From: Phytophthora colocasiae | Lineage: Eukaryota; Oomycota; Peronosporomycetes; Peronosporales; Peronosporaceae | Assembly (NCBI GenBank): GCA_018806915.1 | Contig: JAGKQI010000091.1 | Span: forward strand, 682,001 to 746,000 | DNA length: 64,000 bases | Direction: 5' to 3' | Part shown: positions 44,072 through 55,291 of the stretch, piece by piece | Layout: each line of letters begins with the position of its first letter | Numbering within the stretch: position 1 is the first letter of the stretch | Translations under genes and position numbers: made by a program | The notes under the pieces: generated by a model | What the model was told of the DNA's origin: nothing | The model's database searches: none | Seen by the model: only the letters and a program-made list of their open reading frames with translations

Positions 44072-44317
44072 ATAACAAAATCATTAATGGAGCAACATTT
44101 ATTATTTCATGAATAGCAAAGTTTGTATTGATTCATTCAAACTTTCGGCTTTACGTAATTTATATTTTGTGAAAAAATCGAAAAAAAATTACATTTTTCA
44201 CCAAAGATATTGTCGTTTTTCCTATAATTTGTAGAACCGGGAGGGAAAAGTGGCGTTTTTCGAATCGATTTGCAGTCATTTTTAACCAATCCTACATCAC
44301 TTTGCATTCCTCCAGCA

Positions 44318-45298
44318 ATGAGCCTGACAACCCCGGTCCGGCGCAGCTTTCCTCGACGAGTATCGCTCCAGGACAGCACTCCCAGTCATGAACGAGTGGC
44401 ACGAGGTTCCAGTCCACGCCCTTCGCCGTACCAGAGGCGCCTTCAACAACAGCAAGAGGTGGCTTCCTCGCCGCACCAGAGGCGAAGCCCGCGTCTTGAG
44501 CAACAGCATGAGCCGCTTTCTTCTCATGATCCGTTGATCAAGCTCTCGGTCGATGTACGATTGAAGAACACTGTCAACCAGCGTCTGACATCGGGATTGC
44601 GGATGGGCTCGCACGCATTTCAACGCGACACATGGGATGAGGTGAAAACCATGCTTAGGGACATCATTCAGCGCGAGTTGAAGCCACTAGCTATTTCGAC
44701 TGGAGAACCGCCAGTCTGGACGGTTGATGAGCATGAACCATCAATTGCGATGTTTGAGAAGTACACTTCTTTGAAGATGAACGGCAAGGTGCTGAATCCG
44801 TGGACAAGTGCGAACGATCGTAAATATTTGCTGAAACACAAGGAGGAACCCGCAATTCTCTCAGTCTACAAAGGTTGCAAACTGGCCAACGGTGGATATC
44901 TCGTTGCTGTACTTATATAAGATCAGTGCATCGGTCCGGCTGCTATCGATCGTGGGGGTGCTGCGACAGAAGAGCTCCACCAACTCATGATCACTACTCT
45001 CAAAGAGAAATGGGATGCTACGTTTAGTGCACAAGATATGTCGTGGCGCCTGTGGGCCTCACTCGTTTTGAAGAAACCCAGGCCTCAGCACGAGCGCGAA
45101 ATCGCCAAGGGCCCGCCACCGAATCTAGTAGCTCTGTTCAGGCCTGCGTCAAACTCAAGCGACCAGCACTTACAGCGTGTGCAGCGCAGCGTAAAGATGG
45201 CGAAGAAAGTCGTACAGGCCATGCAGACAAAGATTCAGCACTTCGAGCAAACCGTTCAAGTGCTGAATGCTTGCCATCGCTGTCGCTTGCCGGTCTGA
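44318..45298 (+). pseudogene. Accessory ORF of the Harbinger-like unit, one premature stop
   Basis: Starts MSLTTPVRRSFPRRVSLQ with an Arg/Gln/Ser-rich N-terminus containing two copies of a HQRR/YQRR block. A globular part follows (KTMLRDIIQRELKPLAI, then EPPVWTVDEHEPSIAMFEKY). TAA at 44918 interrupts, and the same frame continues to 45298 with a helical C-terminus (VQRSVKMAKKVVQAMQTKIQ) and a CHRC end. Harbinger elements carry a second protein with a Myb/SANT domain that helps the transposase reach DNA; this ORF holds that position but the domain is not clear. Confidence 0.5.
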
Positions 45299-45663
45299 AT
45301 GGGCGATTGGAGCTTCTGACTGGCTAAAAATGGCACGAATCGATTCGAAATCGATTCGTCAAAACGATTCGATTTAGGCTATTCTCACAAATTCGAATGA
45401 AACTGACAATATACAGTCGTAAAAATTGTAGAATTTAATAAATATAATTTTTAAGAGTGTGCTGGAAGACAGCTACATGGGGTCAAGTTGAAGTCAACTT
45501 CAACTGCCAGAACGGCTCGATAGCAAGCTCTGGAAACAGGTAATATATGCTCTCCTGTTTAGGAAAACACACTTTGTGAGAAATTCGTATATAGTAAAAA
45601 AAAAGAAAAGATTGCTGGTTGTAGAGATATTAACGAAAGAAGGTTCGGAAGTCTTTTAGGAAG
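45299..45663. other. Spacer between the convergent Harbinger ORFs
   Basis: AT-rich, non-coding. From 45335 to 45372 there are overlapping copies of ATCGATTCG forming palindromes. A related CGAATCGATT lies at 44262-44271, before the accessory ORF. Confidence 0.5.
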
Positions 45664-46930
45664 TTAAAAGGCTTGTGACAACTGGGTCTCCTCGTCCTCT
45701 TGAGCTGGACGGCGGTACGGGGCAGGACGCTGGAATGCTGATCGTGTGCGACGCGTTGGCAATGATCGAACAGCAGGGGTTGCAAGGCGCTCGTCCCGGC
45801 GTGTACGATACGCCTTCTGACTTCGTGCACGCTTCTCTTTTGCTTCATCGGCCATTGACTGGTAGCGCGATAAGACGGAACGGTAGTGCGTGCTGTCCCC
45901 AGAGCGAAGTGGCATGTAACTCACGTGCAAAACACAGACTCGTTAGCATGTCGAACCTGGTTTCGCTCCACTTGTACGTCACGTACATTGCCTTCCACAA
46001 CATGCACACTCGGCCGTAAAAGTTTTCAACCAACACACGGTCGGAAGAGACGAGACGTTTCTGGCAACATCTTGGTGGCTTAATTCAGAACCACGAGGCT
46101 TCCGCTTTGGTTGAATCGTTCGATTTGACCCCTCGGCGCCTTGGTACCCTTTGTCTACGAGTACACCCCACTGCAGAGGGTGTTGAGCCCCACCTTCACC
46201 GTTGTCTTCTATCTCGGGCTCCTCCATGGTCTTCTGCAACATGTCCATGTGTACAGCCTTCCTATCAAGGAATATTGTCAAGTCCGACTTGGAGCCAGGT
46301 TCATGGGGTGATAGGTCGATGGCCACACCCGGATAAGCCACCGAGCACTCGAGGTTGTACCCGTACATCTTGTGCTTGCCACTAAAATAGGTTTTTTGGT
46401 CTGCAAAACGACCGCTTGGGCGATAGGCAGGTTGAAACTTTACGTCAGTTGCGTATAGAGCACACGGGTAGTTACGAAAGGTTCTTCTGTGCTCGCGTTA
46501 TTCAGTCATCGTTACTCGCTTCACAAACTTCTCAGAAAGAATAGGCTGAATAACCGTGAATAACTTGTAAATCATCTTTTCCAGCGTGTTTGGTTTCAAT
46601 CCAAAGTCAACAGCATGCTTGTCCCAGGTGTCGAAATGTTTTAGGATCACTAATCCCATAAACAAAGCGTCTTTAGCTGTCACGACCAAGATTCCACACG
46701 CCGTATAAGTCACCCTCGACAATGCTCCATAGTAGCTCAAACTCACTCTGCGTGATATTTGTCATTCCACCTTGCAAATAGAATGAGTCCATGACCGGCG
46801 ACTCAGATTCAACCACTTCCTCTTGAACGTAGTCAACGTAGGCTCCAAACGCGTGAGTGCTTAGCTCCAAATTCTCGTCTTCGTCTTGCTGTAGTAGACG
46901 CAGTCGTGCAACCACGTCCGCCGCTTCCAT
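45664..46930 (-). pseudogene. Harbinger-like (DDE_4) transposase, frameshifted
   Basis: Starts at 46930 with MEAADVVARLRLLQQDEDEN. Next comes the helical domain with LKHFDTWDKHAVDFGLKP and LEKMIYKLFTVIQPILSEK. In other frames the catalytic core shows KMYGYNLECSVAYPG, HEPGSKSDLTIF, VLVDKGYQGAE (Asp-Lys-Gly-Tyr) and NFYGRVCMLWKAM (late acidic region). At least three frame changes. The motif set is that of PIF/Harbinger (DDE_4) transposases. Confidence 0.72.
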
Positions 46931-47190
46931 GATTTTGCGAACTGATTCATAGTTTACATATTATTCCTGCAGAGGACTCTACACCAGTCAATATTTGGTT
47001 GGCTAAGAACTTATGCTAGTAACATTGACCTTTTCATCATTTGCTGCATTCCATAATATTAGGCTCTCCACATGATTTGCTTCATGTTCATACCGATGTG
47101 CAGCTGTGTTCTCTGAGTATTGCTCTAGCACATGTATCATAGCGCCAGTTGCTGCATGACTCTTGTTTCTTGGATTGACCGCCCTAAATC

Positions 47191-47640
47191 ATTATACTGT
47201 AAGATTTTCATCAGTAGTTCTAATGGGTTTCCGGGACAATTAAATTGTGGGTTATGTGAGTTTCTGCTGGTTCTCATCTATCCACCGTATTTCTACGTGT
47301 TTTCAACGATTTCCACCATTAAAGCGAAGATGGCGTTTGCTCTACTTCTCCCAGCACTGAAACTACTGATGCGTAATTTATTCTCCCGTTCGGTTGGTCA
47401 TTTAGGCGATGAAACTCCAGGGCTGGTAGTTTTCCACGCTGACGTCTGTGTCTCGTTGTTCGTGGCTAATTGTATGCAGAATTCGCCTTCACTCTGGATG
47501 ACGTTGACTATTATGGCTGTGGATATCCTCGTTATGGGAATATCTCTAAACGATCTTAAAAAAATCCACAAAAAACTGGTAGTTCTGGAACGGAGGTTGG
47601 ATATCTGGAACAGCGACCACAACGCACTTGAGTACATCGT
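47191..47640 (+). pseudogene. Multi-pass membrane protein gene, middle part
   Basis: Resumes the family pattern with CEFLLVLIYPPYFYVFSTI, MAFALLLPALKLLMRNLFS, GDETPGLVVFHADVCVSLF and MQNSPSLWMTLTIMAVDI. These are further hydrophobic helices and the conserved MQNSPS box. It is cut at 47640 by a copia element after ATCGT. The reading frame continues beyond the element when one ATCGT copy is kept. Confidence 0.75.
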
Positions 47641-47890
47641 AGTTGAGAGTGGGGAAGTAGTAGTAGTGTTTTGGATGCAAATTGCAAAGTGAGGTTCATT
47701 TGAACGTTAAAAGACAAACCCACCGGGTCAGCCTCCCAGGGCTGCCCACCACTAGAAAACTAGCGCCATCAGAGATATCAGATGCTCTCAGGGATGCTCC
47801 CCGCTAGAAGTCTAGCGCCATCAGATGTCTGATGCTCCACTAAGGTCACGGTGGCTTGTGCCACTTGTACCTACATCGTGAAATGCAACT
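47641..47890 (-). repeat. 3' LTR of the intact copia element
   Basis: 250 bp. Contains two direct copies of CTAGCGCCATCAGA inside. Confidence 0.95.
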
Positions 47891-47925
47891 CGCCCCCCAC
47901 AAGTGGTGCAAGGGTAACTACGGAG

Positions 47926-50900
47926 TCATCCCGTCGTATCAACCAAGCAGCACATGGCTCGCTTTCGACGGAACACCGTTCTTGCCAGGGCCTTAGTGAG
48001 TAGATCCGCTGGCATTTCGCCAGTCGGAGTATAGTCCGCTGTCAATTCACCTTTGTGAATCAGGTCCTTAACCGCGTGATACTTCACGTCCACAGTCTTT
48101 TGAGTCTCGCTGTGCCCACTGCGTTGGAGGCGCTTGATTGCTGGCTGGCTATCCATTATCAGTCTTAGAGGCAGCTCCTTTTGCAGTACTTCATTCGCAA
48201 TGGCTTGTACCATCAGCGCGTCTTCAATGCCAATGTCCGCCGCAATATACTCAGCGGCCGTGCTTGATTTTGCTACGATAGTTTGTTTCTTGCTCGCCCA
48301 TGCGACCGGGCATCCGAACAAATACACCACTGATCCTGATACGCTTTTTCGGTCTGCTCGATCGTTAGCCCAGTCAGCGTCCGTGGCCACCACGATATCG
48401 TCACTAGTTGGCTGGAACTTCATTTTCAAACCCGTTGTTGCACGAAGGTGCCGGAGTAGATACTTGACAGCATCCCATGCCATCTTCCGTGGCGCGGCCG
48501 CGTGTCTTGCGAGTTGGCCTACCGTGAATAGGATATCGGGTCTGGTTACTCTTGCCAAGTATAGTACTGCGCCAACTGCCTGTCGATAAGGCATCCTTCC
48601 CATGTACTTTTGTTCCTCATCGGTCGGGCCGTCGTCCGTGAAGTCCAAGCGAGTGTTAGCCACCATTGGCAATTGTGTGGGCCGTGTTGCATCCATCGCA
48701 AAGCGGTGCAGGACCTCCTCAATATAACTCCCCTGGCTGAGTAGTACCGTGTCGTCAGCCACGCGGTCAACCTTCATTCCCAGAAACTGGTGTGGCTTAC
48801 CCAAGTCCTTCACTTGGTAGCGGCCGGAGAGAGCAGTCATTAGGCGCAGGCATTGGTCCTCATTCTTGTGAGCAACAAGAATGTCGTCGACATACACGCA
48901 TACTAATAGCAGTGAGCCATCCGTGTACGCGAAATAGAGACACTGGTCGCCACGCGTTGGAGTAAGCCCATAGTCAACTAGGAAGTTGTTGATCTCGCGA
49001 TTCCATTGTCGTCCCGCTTGGCGCAAACCGTATAGTGCCTTACGTAGACGCCACACCTTCCCCCTGTCGCTTACTTTCGCATATCCCGGCACTGGCTTCA
49101 TGTATATTTCTTCGAGAAGGTCCGCTTTAACGTACGCGGCCGGAACGTCACCTTGACGCACACACAGTTGGAAATACACCACTAGCACGAAGAAAATTCG
49201 GACCGTCACTAGTCCAGCTACGGGTGCGTAAGTTTCGACGAAATGCACGATACATTGCTGTTTGTCTCCACGCGCGCAAAGCCTCGCCTTAAAACGCTCC
49301 ACACTTCCGTCTGTTCCTGTCTTGAGTCGATATTGAAGAGTGTGATCCAGCACGCGCACACCATCTGGGGCATCCACCCATTCAAACGTCCCATTCTCGA
49401 AAAGTGACTTCACCTCATCATCGATTGCCTGCTTCCATTGTGCCCATTCAGGCGAGCGCTTGGCTTCGGCAAGATTTAGTGGCTCCTTAATAATTTCGCC
49501 CAGCACGACAAAAGCTTGAGCCTCTGCAATAGTTCGACGTGCAATCCGTTGTGAGCGTCGAACAGCCGCGAGTTCTGAAGGGAAAGCTCCTTCACGATCA
49601 TCTTGAGATTGTGCGGTCTCCTCACTTTCATCGTCCGAGCTATTTATCATGGGTTCCTCGCTGTTAACGTCGTCATCTTCGACATCTGGGTCGACCTCAA
49701 ACAGCATTCTGTCCACTACAGTGACATCGCGGGAAGCAAATATCGAGCGTTGTGACCCCTTCGCATAGACATAGAATCCCTTGATATCCTCAGCACATCC
49801 GATAAACGCACCGAGCTGTCCTCGAGTGTTGAGAAAACGCTTTAGCTTGCGGCGTAGCTGATCAGGAACTCGCGCAACGACAGCTTGGCCGAATATGGGC
49901 AGTGTGCTCACGTCTGGACGCCTCCCGAAGATGCGCTCATGTGGGGTAATCGTTGCATCTTGCCGAGGGATTCTGTTGCGTACGTACGTGGCGTGCTGCA
50001 AGGCATATTCCCAGAGTCGATGTGGCAAACCTGAGTCGACGAGCATGGCCGCAGCCGTTTCTGTCACCGTCCGGATGCTGCGCTCAGCCACGCCATTTTG
50101 AAACGAGGTGTAAGGTGTCGTGTGTTGCAGTAGTATTCCTTGGTCATGCGCCAGCTTCCTGAAGTCCTTATTTAGAAACTCTGTACCCCCATCCGTCCGA
50201 AGCACCTTGATAGCCGTTGCGGGTACCTCTGCTTGTCTCTCTATCATGGCGAGGAAACGCTTGGTCATGTTGATGGCATCATTCTTGTGCTTAAGGGCGT
50301 AAGTTCGTACGTAATCTCGCCAAACCGCCACCATGAAGTACCTGTTTCCATTGATCGATGCTGCAATCGGGCCTGCAAGGTCAACGTGACATATACCGTC
50401 CGCAAACTTGTCTGGGCTTGATCTCCCTTTCGGCACTGGTTGGCGTGTGGCCTTTGTTAGTGCACACACTGTACACATCTTGGGCTTCGCTCCTGCAGCA
50501 ATACGAATGCCGTTTACGGTGCCGCTTTTCGCCATCCTCTGCAAGGTTTCATAATTGACATGACCGAGTCGTCTGTGCCACATCTCCAAGGACCGTCCGA
50601 GTGCTGCTGCCGTAAACCCGCATGCCTTATGAGCCCCTCTACAACGAGAACCTGTCACCACAGAGTAGACACCTCCTTCTAATCGAGCGATGCACTTGGT
50701 ACTGGATCCTTTCGCAATCGTGCAACTCCGAGGACCAAAACTTACTGTATATCCAGCGTGCCACAATGCTGATACGGACAATAATGTGTGCGGCAGCTCA
50801 GGAACATAATACACATTCTCCACCACGAAATCCTGTTCTTCTTCGTAACTTCTGCTGTTCTGGACCAGAACTTTCACGTGTAGCCGTCCTTTTGCCCTGG

Positions 50901-51039
50901 CAACCACCGTCCGTCCGTCTGCTATCTTAATAGCAAGTGCCACGTTGTCGTCTGTAGCCTCAAAGCCTGTATACTGACTGGTCAGGTGGTGCGACGCGCC
51001 CGAATCCACTAGGATCGGGCTCCACCTGACGTCTGACCT
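47926..51039 (-). CDS. pol: pol of the intact copia element (PR-IN-RT-RH), in frame after the gag stop
   Basis: Uninterrupted frame of about 1037 codons directly after the gag TGA. Protease [15 protein letters not shown]. Integrase [30 protein letters not shown], then [20 protein letters not shown] and [48 protein letters not shown] and [12 protein letters not shown]. RNase [35 protein letters not shown]. No start codon precedes the protease until MDSGAS-type Val/Asp codons, so expression probably needs passage through TGA, although an internal start cannot be excluded. Confidence 0.9.
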   Translation of the reverse strand, partial: RSDVRWSPILVDSGASHHLTSQYTGFEATDDNVALAIKIADGRTVVARAKGRLHVKVLVQNSRSYEEEQDFVVENVYYVPELPHTLLSVSALWHAGYTVSFGPRSCTIAKGSSTKCIARLEGGVYSVVTGSRCRGAHKACGFTAAALGRSLEMWHRRLGHVNYETLQRMAKSGTVNGIRIAAGAKPKMCTVCALTKATRQPVPKGRSSPDKFADGICHVDLAGPIAASINGNRYFMVAVWRDYVRTYALKHKNDAINMTKRFLAMIERQAEVPATAIKVLRTDGGTEFLNKDFRKLAHDQGILLQHTTPYTSFQNGVAERSIRTVTETAAAMLVDSGLPHRLWEYALQHATYVRNRIPRQDATITPHERIFGRRPDVSTLPIFGQAVVARVPDQLRRKLKRFLNTRGQLGAFIGCAEDIKGFYVYAKGSQRSIFASRDVTVVDRMLFEVDPDVEDDDVNSEEPMINSSDDESEETAQSQDDREGAFPSELAAVRRSQRIARRTIAEAQAFVVLGEIIKEPLNLAEAKRSPEWAQWKQAIDDEVKSLFENGTFEWVDAPDGVRVLDHTLQYRLKTGTDGSVERFKARLCARGDKQQCIVHFVETYAPVAGLVTVRIFFVLVVYFQLCVRQGDVPAAYVKADLLEEIYMKPVPGYAKVSDRGKVWRLRKALYGLRQAGRQWNREINNFLVDYGLTPTRGDQCLYFAYTDGSLLLVCVYVDDILVAHKNEDQCLRLMTALSGRYQVKDLGKPHQFLGMKVDRVADDTVLLSQGSYIEEVLHRFAMDATRPTQLPMVANTRLDFTDDGPTDEEQKYMGRMPYRQAVGAVLYLARVTRPDILFTVGQLARHAAAPRKMAWDAVKYLLRHLRATTGLKMKFQPTSDDIVVATDADWANDRADRKSVSGSVVYLFGCPVAWASKKQTIVAKSSTAAEYIAADIGIEDALMVQAIANEVLQKELPLRLIMDSQPAIKRLQRSGHSETQKTVDVKYHAVKDLIHKGELTADYTPTGEMPADLLTKALARTVFRRKRAMCCLVDTTG

Positions 51040-52221
51040 TCACGCTGAGTCCTCCTCCGAGTTCGCAACTGAGCTTCCCGCAGGTTCATCCACACCATCT
51101 TCAGCTGTGGCCATATTTCCACGCGCATTAGTCTCGTTGTCGTCGCTGGAGGCCTTGGAAAGGTGTTGACGGTGGTATTTAGCGGTGTGACCTTCCTCGT
51201 TGCATATATAGCAGACAATACCTCCGCGGCGAGGCATTTTCGTCGGTTTTCTTTTGCGCTCAACGACGGCGGAATGAGCCTTCCCACTGGTGCCATTACT
51301 CTTTGCAACATGCCTCGTGCCATCTGCCTTGAGTTTAGCATCAATGCGCTGTCCCCGCGACCCATCCGCCAACTTACGTCTCTTATAGTCCTCCAGGCGG
51401 CCATCCGATTGAGCCAGCTCGCTCAGGAACTCCACGGCAGCGTGTATTAGAGTGGTAGACGAGCCTTGTTGTCCATGAATATGGGAATGAACGACGTCCT
51501 TTCGTTGAGGCCACGCCAATCGCAGAAACGTACCCAGCGCGTGTTGAGCATTTGCCACGTTGGCAATTCCTCCGGAGAGCCCGTCCGCCATTCGGAGCAG
51601 TCGGTCTGCATATTCCTGGTACGTCTCCGACGCTCGTTTGCCTTCCGAGTAGATTCGGGCAGTAATTTCTTGGTCAGTTAAATTGGGGCGAAACTTCTTC
51701 ACAAGGGCGTTTCCCGTCTCCTCAAACGTTGCTCTTGGGTGGCCTGTTCGGAATATCTTGAGCCAACGGCGCGCGGTGTCGGATAGGAAAATGGATAGCA
51801 CAGACTTCTTGGCTGCTTCGGACCATTCTTGCCCCGCCAAAATTTGGGCATCACCCACCTGGTCCGCAAACTGATCCCACCAATCGCGAACTCCCGAATC
51901 ATAAGCTCCATGCGGAACAGCGCCAGAAAACTTTTCCATCCTCACGTTTCGAATGTCAATCTTCTCACCTCTCTTCTCAACACCGTCACCAACGGTGTTG
52001 CTTTCACCGACCCGTGCGTGCCCGGGATTCGGCTCATCGTCCGGCTCGGTCGCACCTTCAACAGCTTGGGGAACAGCGGTCCCTGGTGTCGGTGGGTTCA
52101 CGAGTGCATCAGCAGCGGCATTTTCCACACCGGGAACTGGCCGTGGCCCATCTTGTGCGCCGGTGCCATCCGGTGCACCTACGGGAGCGCCTTGGTTGCG
52201 GTTGGTGCGACAAGTCGACAT
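51040..52221 (-). CDS. gag: gag of the intact copia element
   Basis: Start at MSTCRTNRNQGAPVG, the first Met inside the LTR boundary (upstream codons lie in the LTR). A Pro/Ala/Gly-rich N-terminus is followed by the retrotransposon gag core (WWDQFADQV, ARRWLKIFRTGHPRATFEE, ALVKKFRPNLTDQE, YQEYADRLLRMADGL). A zinc knuckle of unusual form, CYICNEEGHTAKYH, has His where the last Cys normally sits. The ORF ends in an acidic tail and TGA. The next in-frame codons lead straight into the protease. Confidence 0.88.
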   Translation of the reverse strand: MSTCRTNRNQGAPVGAPDGTGAQDGPRPVPGVENAAADALVNPPTPGTAVPQAVEGATEPDDEPNPGHARVGESNTVGDGVEKRGEKIDIRNVRMEKFSGAVPHGAYDSGVRDWWDQFADQVGDAQILAGQEWSEAAKKSVLSIFLSDTARRWLKIFRTGHPRATFEETGNALVKKFRPNLTDQEITARIYSEGKRASETYQEYADRLLRMADGLSGGIANVANAQHALGTFLRLAWPQRKDVVHSHIHGQQGSSTTLIHAAVEFLSELAQSDGRLEDYKRRKLADGSRGQRIDAKLKADGTRHVAKSNGTSGKAHSAVVERKRKPTKMPRRGGIVCYICNEEGHTAKYHRQHLSKASSDDNETNARGNMATAEDGVDEPAGSSVANSEEDSA

Positions 52222-52244
52222 CGAGCGAATAGCGGCTGTTAACC

Positions 52245-52494
52245 AGTTGAGAGTGGGGAAGTAGTAGTAGTGTTTTGGATGCAAATTGCAAAGTGAGGTT
52301 CATTTGAACGTTAAAAGACAAACCCACCGGGTCAGCCTCCCAGGGCTGCCCACCACTAGAAAACTAGCGCCATCAGAGATATCAGATGCTCTCAGGGATG
52401 CTCCCCGCTAGAAGTCTAGCGCCATCAGATGTCTGATGCTCCACTAAGGTCACGGTGGCTTGTGCCACTTGTACCTACATCGTGAAATGCAACT
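52245..52494 (-). repeat. 5' LTR of the intact copia element
   Basis: 250 bp, no difference from the 3' LTR seen by eye. Drives the minus-strand gag-pol transcript. Confidence 0.95.
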
Positions 52495-53045
52495 ATCGTA
52501 ATTAAAGGAAGAAACTCAACAGCACTAGATCGAGCGAGTGTGTTGTTAGCTCATGAACAAGGTCCTTTTCTCTCTCAGAACCGGTCTTTTGCGAGGATAC
52601 TACCTGGAGAACGAACAGGACCAAATGCACTGGACTTGATAGGGAAGAAAGTGAAAGGGTCTGTGGTTCTAGTGCAGAATACTACTTCGCGTAGTACCGG
52701 TAGTACAGCCCCCCCCCTGTCGATGAGAGAACTTGGTCCAACTCAAAGCCGACTAGCGCGTGTTTCACTCAAGCGGAGCTACACCGTAAAACTTCGACGT
52801 CTGCTCTACATGGTAGAGTTCGTTCTACTCCTCAATTATGTCGAAGTTATCATCTCCCTGGTTTTCTGTAAGTTTTACTCTACCACATCTGATTACAGGT
52901 AGTTTCTCACTTGAATAATACTTGTTCTCCAGCAATCTACCTGGTAACGACGTACCACCTGCCCAACCGAGCGTACTACCCAGGGATAGGAAAAATACAA
53001 TGTCATACGGATTGGAGCCCTTCATCCAAGCCAATAAATAATTAA
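52495..53045 (+). pseudogene. Multi-pass membrane protein gene, C-terminal part
   Basis: Starts at the second ATCGT copy. A hydrophilic loop is followed by the last membrane segments (LLYMVEFVLLLNYVEVIISL). An intron 52868-52932 (GTAAGT to CCAG, phase 1) joins to IYLVTTYHLPNRAYYPGIG, the typical end of the family, with a stop at 53043. The exon junction is in frame, so the 3' end of this gene was sound before the insertions. Confidence 0.75.
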
Positions 53046-53610
53046 ATTATCGCCACATTTTTCGACAATGTCAACCAAGTCGGTAGGTCACGTCGTCTTT
53101 TCTCATAAGTTTTTAACGAGTTGGTTGCTGTCGATGCGCCTGGATTCAGGAGGGGGTTACCTCGAGAACCCTCCCACCGCGTCCAACCTCTCCAACCAAC
53201 ACACACAAGCGATTTCCTCGACATCATACATACAACACACAAATCAACTGATATAATTTAATTCAGTTAAGAAATGACAAGTAACTGTAATAACCCGTGT
53301 GCCCTGTGTGCAAACGTGGCCACACCACCCGTTTGGCGATAGTTCTCGCTACCATCCATTGCCAATACAACCACACATGTCAACGACATTTGGCTATAGC
53401 CAAGATTGACCTGTATAAAAAAATTGCATGTTATTGGGGTTGAGGAGCAATAAATTATGGCAATATGACATTGCAAATATCGGCAATAGTTACGGAAAAT
53501 TACCAAACCCTGGTACTACCCTCTTTTCGACGGAATCGATCAGCATCAATTACTCCACACACTGAGCAACGTCCTTGTAGGAAGTTCACGATCAACGCAG
53601 GTCGTTCCTG
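53046..53610. other. Non-coding stretch before the LINE ORF1
   Basis: 3' flank of the membrane-protein gene passing into the LINE 5' region. No ORF with protein features. The LINE start is set at about 53260 by guess. Confidence 0.35.
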
Positions 53611-55228
53611 ATGGACAAGTTCTTTTTGGATGTATCTGGAATTCATGCGGTGGAAGAAGCAAACGCAATCTTCCTGGCTTTGAGTGCAATGGGAGCGCAT
53701 CCACTGCTTTTAACTCCTCGCGACGTGAACATGGAGACTCAAGTTGCGTCTCCGACGTGGCGCTATTACTTCGGGTCAGAAGCAACCCCCGAGTGTCTTG
53801 TGGTGGATGGGTGTGTCACCCATCAGCTGATCTATGGCCGAAACGTCTACTTAGCGAGAGGCAAGAGGTCTATCGCAATGGATCCACCCACTCGAGCTAC
53901 AACTCGCCGTCAGTCACAATATGGAGTCGTGCTCCGTTTAAGGACGGTCGCCCTAGTCCGATGGAAACGGGCCATTCTAAACACCAGGATGAACCTAACA
54001 ACTCAGCGAGCACGAGGTCTCTCATTTCGGCACGCAACCGATCCTCCAACGCAATGCCATCGACGACTGAAGCACTGGTGGAACAGGATCTCGGCGTGGA
54101 TACAGACATCATTTCGTCTAACCCAGCCCCGGCGGTTGAAAGTGCGTAGCAGAGAGTGCTAGGTTCAGCTGCGAATGAACTCGAAGCAGAAGCACCGAAT
54201 AATGGTGCAAACGTACCTATGAATGAGCAGTGGGCAACCTAAGGTGGTGAAAACACTGACATTGACATGTCTAAACATCTTGAGATTGGGTTTAAGCGTT
54301 TGGAACCCTCATTTGCTCATGAGAACCGATACGATGCCCTGTGTGAGCCGGAGTGGGACTTCGAATTTGTGCAACCGGATCCAATTCAAGGAGTGCAATC
54401 TGGTGTTTTTATAATACCACACTTTAAACCTCGTCAGGCAAAATCTATTCAGGTCCAGCTCCGTCCAAAACGCGGGCAAAGTCTCAAGACCAGAGTGGCC
54501 AAGGCGATGACTTACTTCTAAAAGAGGCCTTCTGCAATCAGAGCAGGAAGCGCAACTCATAAAGTGAACTGCTGAGGTCGCAGCCAACGCAAAGCGTTTA
54601 AAAGCCACCGAGTCACTGCTCAGCGAATCCAAGAACATGGACCTGATTATCAAGTCCATATGCGACGAGCCTGTTGCATGGACAACAGCATTCTTCACGG
54701 AATTGTTGAAGGAGGAACGCAATTAATGAACTTGGCCGACATCCACCGCATATTAGCATCTGAGACCATGATCGTGTTTCGTCACTGAATTTGCCGGTTG
54801 GAAACTCTCGCGATCACTACACGATGTACCTGAAAGACGTGTTTAGTCGACTTCCCAGTGAAGATCAGAACAAGTGGAATCTTCTCCGGTGGCTGAGCCT
54901 GTTTGAACTCCTTGCGATTGGAATGTATCCATCGGTATTTACCCAGCCCAGATGGATGCAGGTTCTCGTGGAACGCGTTACTGAAGGTCTACCTCACAGT
55001 CACGTTACGCTGCTCTCTGACGAGTCACTGCTGAAATTACTAAGGAGCGACCTTGGAAAGGTTATGCTTACCGCCGTCAATAATGCAGCTCCTGGAAGTG
55101 CGATTGTACAAGGTCTGCATGCACTGCAAGCGAGCAATCTCGCTGTATCGAATCTTCCTCAATTATCAACAAGCCTATTGACATGCCAGCCGACAACAAC
55201 CGCGATGACTGCGGTATCATCCAATTAG
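53611..55228 (+). pseudogene. LINE ORF1-like protein, frameshifted
   Basis: Begins MDKFFLDVSGIHAVEEANAI and continues with SPTWRYYFGSEATPECLVVDG. After frame changes near 53890 it continues with RSLISARNRSSNAMPSTTEAL and VQPDPIQGVQSGVFIIPHF, a helical piece (KNMDLIIKSICDEP), and a well-conserved-looking end from 54791 (YLKDVFSRLPSEDQNKWN). Function of such ORF1 proteins is RNA binding; the assignment rests mainly on position before the endonuclease start. Confidence 0.5.
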
Positions 55229-55291
55229 ATGGTGGTTGGGATGGATATTGGCCAGTTGTGTAAAATTTTGTCGTGGAATGTGAGGGGGATT
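55229..55291 (+). pseudogene. LINE ORF2 start (APE-type endonuclease), truncated
   Basis: The first ATG is followed by KILSWNVRGIK, the Asn-containing first motif of exonuclease-endonuclease-phosphatase domains. Reading is lost at about 55291. The first 21 codons only. Confidence 0.6.

Larger units (their letters stand above)
44072..47190. mobile_element. Harbinger-like DNA transposon unit inserted in the membrane-protein gene
   Basis: Holds a plus-strand accessory ORF and a convergent minus-strand DDE_4-type transposase, the two-gene content of PIF/Harbinger elements. The host gene is recognised on both sides, so the segment is an insertion, but exact ends, inverted repeats and the expected 3-bp TSD were not found. 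The limits given are those of host-gene similarity. Confidence 0.6.
47641..52494 (-). mobile_element. Coding-intact Ty1/copia element in the membrane-protein gene
   Basis: 4854 bp, TSD ATCGT (47636-47640 and 52495-52499). LTRs of 250 bp at both ends look identical by eye. They begin AGTTGCATTT and end TCTCAACT on minus, so the terminal dinucleotides are not the usual TG/CA. GTGGGGGGCG precedes the 3' LTR (polypurine tract); GGTTAACAGCCGC follows the 5' LTR. Gag and pol are each uninterrupted. It is the best candidate here for a still mobile element. Confidence 0.95.
53260..55291 (+). mobile_element. Truncated LINE (non-LTR retrotransposon)
   Basis: ORF1-like pieces followed, after one stop, by the first codons of an endonuclease-type ORF2 (CKILSWNVRGIK, the APE-type endonuclease start). 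ORF2 is lost after about 21 codons, where an LTR-retrotransposon fragment abuts. LINEs usually lose the 5' end, so loss of the 3' end here points to later rearrangement, not abortive integration. Confidence 0.6.

Noticed and set aside
55225..55291. Last codons of the minus-strand gag-like ORF
   Set aside because: They are antisense to the LINE ORF2 start, so the open frame runs past the real junction by chance.
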